DNA of 20,000 bases from Fragilariopsis cylindrus CCMP1102. Lineage: Eukaryota > Bacillariophyta > Bacillariophyceae > Bacillariales > Bacillariaceae. The notes under the pieces were generated by a model, which was not told where the DNA came from, searched no databases, and saw nothing but the letters and a program-made list of their open reading frames with translations. Each line of letters opens with the position of its first letter. Position 1 is the stretch's first letter. The translations under genes and the position numbers were made by a program. Shown one piece after another: positions 9,702 through 17,978 of the stretch. The stretch is taken from positions 1 through 20,000 of the forward strand of contig FMBT01000483.1 in the NCBI GenBank assembly GCA_900095095.1. The letters run 5' to 3'.

Positions 9702-10958
9702 ATGAAGTTCGCATCGGCATTAGTAGTATTTTTGTCGGCGTCTCAAGTGACGTCGTTTGCACCTGCATCGTCGAAATCAACAACAACTTCGTTGTTTTCG
9801 ACGACAACAACAACAACCGATGAAAAAAAAGCGATGAGAGGAAAACAATTAGAACATACACATTGTACAGCACCAGGGGATCGTGATATTTTAATTCGTG
9901 CCGCAAAAGGTGAAATAACAGAACGTACACCAGTTTGGTTATGTCGACAAGCGGGACGGTATATGGAAGCATTCCGTGCCTACAGTACCAAATATCCATT
10001 CCGTCAACGATCTGAAACATCAGAGATGGCTATTGAATTAAGTTTACAATGTCATCGTGCCTATGGTATGGATGGTATTATTATGTTTTCTGATATTTTA
10101 ACACCACTACCAACACTTGGTATTGATTTTGATGTGGTGGCTGGTGTCGGACCTGTTATTTCTACCAAAATTGAAAATGAAATGGATGTTACTACATTAG
10201 ATACTGTGGATGAAACAAATGCCAAAGAAATCTTTGATGAAAAATTACCATTTATACGTGATATTCTTGGTACACTCTCGAAAGAAGCAGAAGATGCGAA
10301 TACATCCTTAATTGGTTTTATTGGTGCACCATTTACATTAGCAGCCTATACGATAGAAGGTAAATCGTCCAAACATTGTTTAGACACTAAGAAATTAATG
10401 ATGGCCGATGAACGGAACGAAGATAAAACACTTCCATTATTTCTGGATAAGGTTGCAACCATGATTGGTCATTACGCCTGTCATCAAATTGATTGTGGTG
10501 CACAAGTCATACAACTATTTGAAAGCTGGGCACATCAATGTTCCCCTCGACAATTTGAACTGTATGCGAAACCTGCCTCCCAAAAAGTCATTTCGATAAT
10601 TAAAGAAAAACATCCAGATACGCCTGTTATTTACTTTGCGAATGGTGGAGCATCCTATTTAGAATTACAACGTGATATGGGTTGTGATATGATCGCGGTG
10701 GATTGGTCGATTGATATTGGTGAGGCACGTAAAATTTTAGGACCCGATATTCCCATCAGTGGTAATATCGATCCCACTATTTTATTTGGTTCAAAAGAAC
10801 AGATTGAACAATCGGTACGTGATTGTATTGATAAGGCGGGCGGACCTGGTAATCGTCATTTATTGAACTTAGGACATGGTGTGATGCAAGGTACACCGGA
10901 AGAAGCTGTTGGGTGGTTAATTGATGAAGCAAAACGATATACCGGGAAAAAGGAATGA
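9702..10958 (+). CDS. hemE: Uroporphyrinogen decarboxylase, plastid-targeted
   Basis: Uroporphyrinogen-III decarboxylase removes four acetate carboxyl groups to give coproporphyrinogen III in haem and chlorophyll synthesis. The 418-residue protein begins with a hydrophobic signal peptide followed by SQVTSFAPAS. That is a signal peptide plus ASAFAP-like site, diagnostic of import into a secondary plastid. A serine/threonine-rich transit segment of about 25 residues follows. Signature 1 is PVWLCRQAGRYMEAFR (about residues 77-92). The catalytic-Asp motif FSDIL has Asp131. Signature 2 is GFIGAPFTLAAYTIEG (205-220). LNLGHG near the C-terminus carries His392. The frame is open without introns and the domain is full length. 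One oddity is Cys in place of the usual Met just before the RQAGRY motif. Confidence 0.96.
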   Translation: MKFASALVVFLSASQVTSFAPASSKSTTTSLFSTTTTTTDEKKAMRGKQLEHTHCTAPGDRDILIRAAKGEITERTPVWLCRQAGRYMEAFRAYSTKYPFRQRSETSEMAIELSLQCHRAYGMDGIIMFSDILTPLPTLGIDFDVVAGVGPVISTKIENEMDVTTLDTVDETNAKEIFDEKLPFIRDILGTLSKEAEDANTSLIGFIGAPFTLAAYTIEGKSSKHCLDTKKLMMADERNEDKTLPLFLDKVATMIGHYACHQIDCGAQVIQLFESWAHQCSPRQFELYAKPASQKVISIIKEKHPDTPVIYFANGGASYLELQRDMGCDMIAVDWSIDIGEARKILGPDIPISGNIDPTILFGSKEQIEQSVRDCIDKAGGPGNRHLLNLGHGVMQGTPEEAVGWLIDEAKRYTGKKE

Positions 10959-11079
10959 TTATATCAATAATGAAAGAAGGAAATAAGAAAGAAAAATCTG
11001 AAATATTAAGCTAAGTAAGTTAATAAATAGATAAAATATATATATAGTAACATTTTTATAATAATGATAATATCCATTC

Positions 11080-11113
<34 letters not shown>

Positions 11114-11217
11114 GAAACTTGTTAGAATCAAATGGTCGTAATATGTCATGAAACATCAAATCAACCTTTCGAACTAGCTATCCTAGACTTGCAATGGCAT
11201 ATTCCAAATCATTTGAT
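10959..11217. other. Convergent intergenic region with TA repeat
   Basis: A short AT-rich spacer between the 3' ends of hemE and the RING gene. It includes a perfect TA dinucleotide tract at about 11081-11106. No gene is visible. Confidence 0.6.
11081..11106. repeat. (TA)13 microsatellite
   Basis: Thirteen TA units in the convergent 3' region between hemE and the RING-finger gene. Confidence 0.9.
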
Positions 11218-12150
11218 TTATGTCCAAGACTGCTCAAACGCAAATTTCGTGAGATTCTTTAGCTGATTGGCAGTAAACCAGTTGCTAGCCAAGCACACTC
11301 CAACAAGCATTCGAACATCAATGTACAAATGATCAGGATTATCAGCATGACCCTGCTTCAGAGTAACATATATATGTCGAACACGTTCAAATATTTTGTT
11401 GCTATTGATATCACATGGTTTGTTTTCTAGGTTCTGACATATGAGCTTAGTGAGTTTTACAACAGAGTGACGGTCGTAGGCATACCCTCCTTTGTCATTG
11501 CAATCAGGTTTCTCGCACACGCAATTTTGGAGAGTAAGATTTTTTTCTTCTTGCATTTGCTCAAATTGCTGTTTCAATACCATACATTTCGATAATACTC
11601 CATTCAACATTCTTTCCGCAGAATACAATTTCTCTTCTAACAACTCGTTTTCCTCTTCTAATTCTTGGTTTCGTTCTTCTAACAAATCGTTTTCCTCTTC
11701 TAATTCTTGGTTTCGTTGGGCATCAGTGTTCTGTTGCCGTCGACATGAGTTTCTTTTATGTTTATTATAATCGGATATAGAACCTGTCCAACTACAACCT
11801 AATTCGTGATTGTCACATTTTACTATGATACTACACCAAATTCGATACCCTAGGGTACCCTCTTGTAAACACTCTATATCCGATTCTTCAGCATAGTCGC
11901 GACACACCGGACAGCTGAGTTGATGAGAAAGACTTTCACTGATACATTCATTACAAAATAGATGGGAACAACTGTCCAAAGTGCAAGGCGTTAAGGGCAC
12001 CGATAAACAGATGGCGCAAATAAGATCCTTCGGTACCTCCTCAGGTCGTAGGGTTATTGCCATTACTGCTACAGTACTTATTAAAAAATGCAATACTACT
12101 AATAACAGGTATAGAAGTGAAGACTCTCTCTTCGGCGTTCGCCATGACAT
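11218..12150 (-). CDS. RING-finger / TRAF-like zinc-finger coiled-coil protein, possible membrane-anchored E3 ubiquitin ligase
   Basis: The 310-residue protein begins with a hydrophobic segment (about residues 11-32, SSLLYLLLVVLHFLISTVAV) that could be a signal anchor. A C3HC4 RING follows: Cys45, Cys48, Cys61, His63, Cys66, Cys69, Cys80 and Cys83. Then comes a TRAF-type zinc finger (KCDNHELGCSW, Cys112, Cys119, His131, Cys136). Next is a coiled coil containing two copies of a 14-residue unit, RNQELEEEN(D/E)LLEE. The C-terminal part (LTKLICQNLENKPC to the end) is unrecognised. This layout suits an E3 ubiquitin ligase; substrate and membrane are unknown. Met30 (MAITLRPEEVP) is an alternative start that would remove the anchor, and the pseudogene at 14264 begins with an ATG aligned to it. 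Confidence 0.82.
   Translation of the reverse strand: MSWRTPKRESSLLYLLLVVLHFLISTVAVMAITLRPEEVPKDLICAICLSVPLTPCTLDSCSHLFCNECISESLSHQLSCPVCRDYAEESDIECLQEGTLGYRIWCSIIVKCDNHELGCSWTGSISDYNKHKRNSCRRQQNTDAQRNQELEEENDLLEERNQELEEENELLEEKLYSAERMLNGVLSKCMVLKQQFEQMQEEKNLTLQNCVCEKPDCNDKGGYAYDRHSVVKLTKLICQNLENKPCDINSNKIFERVRHIYVTLKQGHADNPDHLYIDVRMLVGVCLASNWFTANQLKNLTKFAFEQSWT
11633..11716. repeat. 42-bp tandem duplication inside the RING gene coiled coil
   Basis: Two adjacent 42-bp copies (11633-11674 and 11675-11716) differ at one base, giving Glu versus Asp. They encode the duplicated 14-residue coiled-coil unit and keep the frame. The near-identity indicates a recent in-frame duplication. Confidence 0.9.
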
Positions 12151-12529
12151 GCATGAGATAATAGGAGTTGTCTTCGTTGCCTGGGTTTTTTTGTGAACCT
12201 TAATAAACAGAAAAGGAGAGATTGTTTCTTTCTAGATTTGATTCTGTCTGCAAGTTGCGATTCAAAATGACAAGATTCTAGTCGGACTAGTCGGATCAGA
12301 AGTTTATCTTAACCTACCGTACGTACGTACACGTAGTAGATATGCCAACAATACAACCCCATCAAAAAAATCGAATGGGAAATAATGGGAGACGACAACT
12401 TCCTTTTAACGCATAAAATAAGAATAACCACATAATAAAGTATTGAATTGATTATTCGGAGAGCAATGGCAACCCAGCAACAAAGAGCTATTTAACAAAG
12501 AACTATTAAGGGAACTCACCACAATAATA
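12151..12529. promoter_or_regulatory. Divergent promoter region of RING and ferredoxin genes
   Basis: About 380 bp between the two divergent start codons, with no coding frame of substance. A CGTA tandem motif lies near 12320-12332. Promoters are inferred from gene orientation only. Confidence 0.4.
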
Positions 12530-13983
12530 ATGATGTTTGCTGTACAACGCCAAGCGGTGGGAATGATCTGCAGGAGGAGCAACAGTCTACTACCAAGAAT
12601 AACTTCATCAACATCCTGCAATAGTAGTTTCATCGGTGGTTTGATAGAACAACGACGGCAGATATATAATAGTAATTCGACAATAAGAACAGCTGCTGCT
12701 CCTACATCAGGATCAAAAATAAAAATAAGAAGTCAAAGAACACAACATCGTACAATGATGGCACGATCCAGTAGTGATGTTGATCCATCCACAAATCCGG
12801 AAGCAAAAGCAATATCATTTTTAGTTGGTACATTAGGATATGAACAAAATATTGCACAGGGTGTGGTGGATGCCTTGAAACAATCCGGTGTGTCGGGTGG
12901 ATCAGCCTTACTTAGTATGGTCCGTACATTAGCTGGTCGATGGGAAGTCGATGAAGATGCTGGATTAGAAGCATTAGTGGAAAGTGTGACATTAGAAGTT
13001 GCACGTACTGAAAATAAAAAATTAATTAAAATATGGATTGTACCATCCAGTGGATGGGCATCAAAAGAAAGTGATGTTGACGATGATGATGATGGTTCTG
13101 ATGACACACCAACAGACTTGAAGCGTGCTTTTCAAGTAGAAGGATATGAAGATATGGTAAGCTATGAATAGTATAGAAGTTATATTCATTGTGAGGGTGA
13201 TTATGACGACGAATTTGGAAATGAATAAATCTTCATCAGAAAGTAATTCAATTAATTACATCTCTGTTTCTTGTTCTATTTCCATCCTCTCACCCATTAT
13301 TATGCCTCAAAACGTACCTTTATCGCTCTCTCTCTCTTCGCTACCGCCTACCGCATATTTTTCTATCTTTACATCTGAAAAAACAAAATTTTCTATCTTA
13401 TCTATTTAAGTCCTTGACGGATGTTGCAAAATTCGGTGAGGGTGATGGTGCACAAGTATTAGGTGAAATGATTGAATGTGCATGTAGTGGTATTATGGCA
13501 TGTTCAACCTGTCATGTTGTTGTTGCGGTGAGTAAAACTATTTGCATATGCTGCTTGTTCTACAATATTGCAACTGAAGAAGAAGAAGAAGAAGAAGAAG
13601 AAGAAAGTCAATGATAACAAATTTTCTAGACTTGTACTTGTTGTCATCCCCCGTATCGCATCGAATTTGACCTTAACATTCTTTTTTCTACTTTCACTCG
13701 TTTTATGTTCGAACTCTGATAATCGATTGCATCGCTTCCACTACGTACTACTAATAACAATAATAATAACCATATCTACATACAATAATAGAATGAATGG
13801 TTTGATAGGGTCGGTCCGCCATCTGAAGCTGAATTAGATATGATTGATTTAGCATATAACGCACAAAGGACATCCCGACTTGGTTGTCAAGTTATATTGA
13901 AACCTGAACTGGATAATGCAATATTTCTAATGCCACTAGGTGCAAATAACATGATGGATTTTATACCATTTGAAGATGATTAA
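12530..13983 (+). CDS. Mitochondrial-type (adrenodoxin-like) [2Fe-2S] ferredoxin with extra N-terminal domain, three exons
   Basis: Exons 12530-13156, 13411-13527 and 13792-13983 join in phase 0 to give 311 residues. Exon 2 encodes SLTDVAKFGEG and CSGIMACSTCHVVV; exon 3 encodes PPSEAELDMIDLAYN and TSRLGCQV. Cluster ligands are Cys234, Cys240, Cys243 and Cys280, the C-x5-C-x2-C...C pattern of adrenodoxin-like ferredoxins. These pass electrons in mitochondrial Fe-S cluster, haem A or steroid pathways. The first strand of the fold is KLIKIWIVP (about 164-172), then an acidic insert. The first 80 residues are Arg/Ser-rich with few acids, consistent with mitochondrial import. Residues about 88-162 (AKAISFLVGTLGYEQNIAQ and onward) form an unrecognised, probably helical domain. 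Both introns have GT-AG ends. Confidence 0.9.
13157..13410 (+). other. Ferredoxin intron 1 (254 bp)
   Basis: Begins GTAAGC directly after the ATG codon for Met209 and ends TATTTAAG before TCC. Splicing joins GYEDM to SLTDVAKF, reproducing the expected ferredoxin core. It lies between codons and contains in-frame stops. Confidence 0.9.
13528..13791 (+). other. Ferredoxin intron 2 (264 bp) with GAA repeat
   Basis: Begins GTGAGT after the GCG codon of HVVVA and ends AATAATAG before AAT GAA TGG. It lies between codons. It carries about ten GAA units at 13576-13605, which read as poly-Glu but are intronic. Confidence 0.9.
13576..13605. repeat. (GAA)10 microsatellite in ferredoxin intron 2
   Basis: Ten GAA triplets within the second ferredoxin intron; their apparent poly-Glu and poly-Lys readings are not protein. 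Confidence 0.9.
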
Positions 13984-14263
13984 ATAAATTTTAGTTTCAA
14001 ACCTATGATTATTTGATACAGTACGTTGACTATTAGTAATAACTTTAATTTTGGAACAAATATGCATACAAAATTAACGTATTACTTCCTTCGTCTCACT
14101 AATAACTTAGTAGAGAAAATTTGCAACGAGTTTGACGTGCGCGGTTTTTTGAGAGAGTTCGCATTTGACTTACTCACTCATCGTGCTTTCATGGTTATGT
14201 TTTTTTTCCTCGTTGCAAATTTTCTCCAGACAAAAGAAGTATAGTAATAAGCTGGAAGCGAAA
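13984..14263. other. Spacer between ferredoxin and RING fragment, with 18-bp inverted repeat
   Basis: No gene is seen. The notable structure is a perfect 18-bp inverted repeat (14113-14130 and 14209-14226) enclosing 78 bp. Small open frames overlap it but look accidental. Confidence 0.55.
14113..14226. repeat. Perfect 18-bp inverted repeat pair around 78 bp
   Basis: The left arm at 14113-14130 (GAGAAAATTTGCAACGAG) is exactly reverse-complemented at 14209-14226. The 114-bp unit resembles a tiny MITE-like element or a long hairpin. I see no open frame for a transposase and no obvious target-site duplication. Confidence 0.8.
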
Positions 14264-14389
14264 ATGGTGGTTCTCCTACGACCCGAGGAGGTACCTAAAG
14301 ATATTATCTATACGATTTGTCTGTCATTGCCCTCAACGCCTTGCACTTGAAGATCCTATTCTCATTTATTTTGTGAAAACTGCATCCGA
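14264..14389 (+). pseudogene. Truncated RING-finger pseudogene, inverted copy of the 11218-12150 gene
   Basis: Reads LLRPEEVPKDIIYTICLSLP and STPCT, then a TGA at 14348-14350, then RSYSHLFCENCI in the same frame. It aligns without gaps to residues 30-70 of the RING protein (TLRPEEVPKDLICAICLSVP through SHLFCNECI). The stop replaces Leu58 and Tyr replaces ligand Cys61, so no RING can form. Similarity fades after about 14389. It lies about 2.1 kb from the parent gene, on the opposite strand, with the ferredoxin gene between. Confidence 0.85.
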
Positions 14390-14689
14390 TCTAATAGACA
14401 GTGTCAACGAATTGAATCGACTTGCGATTCAAGTTATCCTAAAAAAACTCTAGTGGTATGTGATGTGATGTTATGTGACTTGACGTACTACACTGGCTAC
14501 ATAGTTACACCTACACTGCTAAAGAGGCAATTGATCAATATTCAACAAGTTAACCACTACAACTAGCTTGCTATTGCATCAGTCAATATATGTTTATACT
14601 TTTCTCTCCCCCCGAAAACCAAATGTAATGCAAAAAGTGGAAAATTTATACTTATAGACATCGCGCTACTTTTTCTGAAATTATATGAA
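14390..14689. other. Spacer before the helicase 3' end, nothing recognised
   Basis: AT-rich sequence with short TGATG/TTATG near-repeats around 14457-14480. No coding frame, RNA gene or further trace of the RING copy is visible. Confidence 0.5.
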
Positions 14690-17012
14690 CTAAATCTCTG
14701 GAAGGGTAGAAATCATTTCCAAACTGTATTCCGTTTCCTCGTCGGCTGTCATTACCGCATCTAAGAGCCTTCTAGCTCTTTTCTTTGATAGATCAAACAC
14801 GGCCGATCCATCCTTGCATATAAGAACACGTCCAAGTTTACCAGAACCATATGCCTTACAAAATACCGTAACCTTCGGGGGTGTTAAGAAAGAAACATTA
14901 TCTTTATGATACAATCGAAGCGTATTATAAGTCAGATCACCCGTTAGTAAAGATGAATGTTGTGTAGAGGGAGAAATCGATGGATCTAACTTAGATAATG
15001 ATACCATCGCATTTGCGAGTTGGTCGAGTAACTGATTTGGATCTGATGTATTGATACGTTCATCGGTTTCTAATCGTTGTCGAAAATACGTTGCCAAATC
15101 GTCTTCGCTCAATGATGATGATTCTTCCTTTGTACCTGAACCAGTAATAACGTCTTGTGATAGACGCGTATACGCTGCATCTACGACTTGTGCAGATGAT
15201 GGGATTGCCATAGGTTGGATCTCAACATCTAATGTTTCCCGAACCCCTTCTACCAAAGTGGAAATCAATCTCCCTTCTCCTATAGCCGGATCGTACATAG
15301 CAACCGCATTAGACGTCGAAAAACTATTATTATTCGAATAATCGTCATCACCACCGATCTGGAACCGACCTGTTCGTCCCGTTCGATGTGCGTATAATTC
15401 TGGACTGATAGTTCCATCTTTACCGGCAATTTTTGGCAATCCGTATTGTACCACTAGGTCTACATTTGGCAAATCAAGACCTCTTGAGGCAACATCGGTG
15501 GCTACCAAGATCTGTCCTACTTGTTGTTGTTTCTGTTGTTGAGATTGTTGTTGTCTCGACGACGATGATGATTCCTCACGGATTAACGCGATACATCTTG
15601 ATCGTGCACTTTGGGACATATCTCCATGCAAAATACGGATCTTCATCGCACCACTACTCTTATCTGACAAGAAAGCTGCAACACTTTCCGTTTCAGATTT
15701 CGTTGGTACAAATACTATAGTCAATCTTGGTGATAGAACCGATATTAAATCAGCAGTTATATCAGAACGAACCGATGCCTTACACGACATATGCCAATGT
15801 CCGACCGTTGCAACATTGTTATTAGCTAACCGTGTCGTTGCTGCCGCTGGTGATGATAGCGACGAAGAAGAATCCGGTGTTGTTGTTGTTGCTGTTGTCT
15901 GAGTAGTAGTAGCATGGACGAGTGTCTTACTGTCACTGTTACCATCAACACGAATAAAAGCCTCCGGTTCGAATTCCATCTCCTCCGCAAAATCTCGAAC
16001 ATTTCTACCAATCGTTGCAGATACTAGTACCATCTGATATTCTGGATCATCTTCTTGTTCATCTAATGCTTTTTCAATATCTTCAATAGCAGCAAATACA
16101 TCAGGAGAATCCGATTTGTCTAATAGTATGTCAGCTTCATCCAAAACCAGTGTCGAGATCTGTGAATAATCCATATGTCCCTCACGGACCAATTCACGTA
16201 GTCGTCCCGGTGTCGTAACAACAACTTGTGGTTTGTACTTTAATAATGATATGTGTCGTTCAATAGGTACACCACCGAAAACTGTTGCAACTCCAATAGA
16301 TTTATCTAAAAATTTGGTATATTCTTTCCCAACCTGTTTTGCTAATTCTCTCGATGGACATATTGTTATGACACGTGGTGATGCAACCTTTGCACGTTGC
16401 CATCGTTTTCTTTTTTTGGATGATAAAATTGGAAGAACAAATGCTAACGTCTTCCCACTACCTGTCGGTGAATGCAATACTGCATCGCCACCGTTGTATA
16501 TCTGTTCAAAGGATGCTTGTTGAATCGGTAACAAAGAAGTTATACCACGATTCGTCATCCGTTCTTGAATGTTTACTGGAATCATTGGAGCAATTACTTT
16601 TGACAATTTCGGTCGTGTTTTTGTTTCTGGTGTTGTTGTTGTTGTTGTTGTTTTTTGATGACGATGTTGACGATGGTGGTACCTGTTTTACTATGATGTC
16701 TTGGTCAGTTTTTATCGATACAAATAATTCATCATTTTCGGAAGAAGTATTGCCATCTTCAATACTGTAATCATCAGTATCATCATTATTGTTACCAGTA
16801 TCAGTATCGTCGTCATCGACTGATAAATGTTCATGAAGGTAGTCTACTAAATCTTCTTTCCGTTTCAATTTTGATATGACACCTCTTTTATCGAGATTGT
16901 TATCTTTTAAAATTTGTTTCAATTCTTTGACGGTGGAACTTTCAAGTTCGCTTAACGTCGACGAAAAAAGTTGTAGCGTTGGTAGTCGTATCTTGTTTCC
17001 TACTATCAATGT

Positions 17013-17044
<32 letters not shown>

Positions 17045-17180
17045 ATCGTTTTGGAATGATGACTTGATTTGATAGAGAAAACCCCGACGATAAGAGAACC
17101 ACGCTCGATATCGAATAAATCACATACAGGCAGTGAAGTATCTTATGTGTTCGTCGTTGAATTCTTGGAAAGGACATCAT
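14690..17180 (-). CDS. SAP-domain DEAD-box RNA helicase, probably plastidial, one frame break
   Basis: An ATP-dependent RNA helicase read as one gene of about 830 residues. Upstream frame (from Met at 17180): a hydrophobic leader ending LLSSGFSLSNQ, suggestive of plastid import. A SAP motif (VKELKQILKDNNL to YLHEHL, residues 82-119) and an acidic linker follow. Downstream frame, numbered from Met at 16606: Q-motif LLPIQQ, motif I SPTGSGKT (46-53), Ia PSRELA, TPGRL, DEAD (156-159), SAT, then VATDVASRGLD and HRTGRTGR. A C-terminal domain ends EYSLEMISTLPEI. The two frames meet at a run of six A (16651-16656); with five A they would read SSKKTTTTTT and onward continuously. Alternatives are a +1 frameshift or an unrecognised intron. 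Helicase identity is very firm; the join is likely. Confidence 0.85.
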
Positions 17181-17978
17181 GATCGAGATATTGTATTCAC
17201 GAAGGAAGGAAAGGTAGGAAGGACTATTTCCAATGACTCGATGACGATGGATTGAAGCGATGACGATGATCGATTAGTTTTCTGTGTGCGTCTCGTCGAT
17301 TGCTGTTGTTGTTGTTGTTTATTTGCGTGTACCTCCTCCTGTACGACTGATAGCTAGATAGTAGTTCTATGGTAGATATGTGAGATGCATATTTTTCAGT
17401 TTGATGTTTCATTTCATTGATGGCACAAGAAAATCTTCCGGTGAAGAAAGATGGAATTCCATCAAAAAATAAAAAATGAATGGTGTCTTTTTCCCTCGCT
17501 CCCCCATATTTCTTTAATGAATGAATGAATCCCCTCCCCTTTATTTGACCCGAAATGTTATATTCTTCTTTCTTTGCTTCTTTTGTCGTAATCGCGCACA
17601 GGAAGCGCACTTTGCCATTCATTTCTGTGATAGAAGTTGGCCGTTCGTGTGAAACAGCTTCTTTTAACGGGTGCAGTATCAAGTTAGTTGACCGTTAAAA
17701 AGTCCAATTAGCGATCGTTGGTTGGATATTAATTGAAAATACTTAAGGCTAAAACTCAAAAATTCAAAAATTGGAACAAGCATTGTCTTTACTCACTCGA
17801 AAAAAATAATAGTCGTTGGAGAGAATTTAACGAACAAAAGATCGCATTCTTCCAAAACAACAGTGTACGGGATGTAACAGGGACAACTCCCCGTCTATTC
17901 TCGCCATAAAATAATAATAACCCTACTAACATAACTCACCATAACTAGTTAACTTAGTAGAAAATAAATAAATAAAAC
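17181..17978. promoter_or_regulatory. Divergent intergenic region between helicase and acidic membrane protein
   Basis: About 800 bp that should hold two promoters and 5' leaders. A 152-codon minus-strand frame (17224-17682) lies here but shows no domain or coding character. There is an AATG tandem motif at about 17516-17528. The last 80 bp before 17979 is AT-rich with ATAA repeats. Confidence 0.4.

Noticed and set aside
13568..13837. Lysine-rich 89-codon frame in the ferredoxin gene
   Set aside because: It sits mostly in intron 2 and its lysines come from the GAA microsatellite read out of phase.
14026..14244. 72-codon plus-strand frame before the RING fragment
   Set aside because: It spans the 18-bp inverted repeat and has no similarity to the RING protein; probably accidental.
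16640..16657. Canonical -1 programmed frameshift heptamer A-AAA-AAC in the helicase gene
   Set aside because: The heptamer is in the right phase, but the -1 frame meets a stop within about 20 codons; the helicase frame is +1, so this signal does not join the two parts.
16630..16690. A 50-60 bp intron joining SAP and DEAD frames (donor-like CAG-GTACC)
   Set aside because: The available AG acceptors restore the wrong frame or meet a stop, so the splice would not give the helicase.
17224..17682. 152-codon minus-strand frame upstream of the helicase
   Set aside because: No domain, no targeting signal and composition like the surrounding non-coding DNA; it lies in the expected promoter/leader region.
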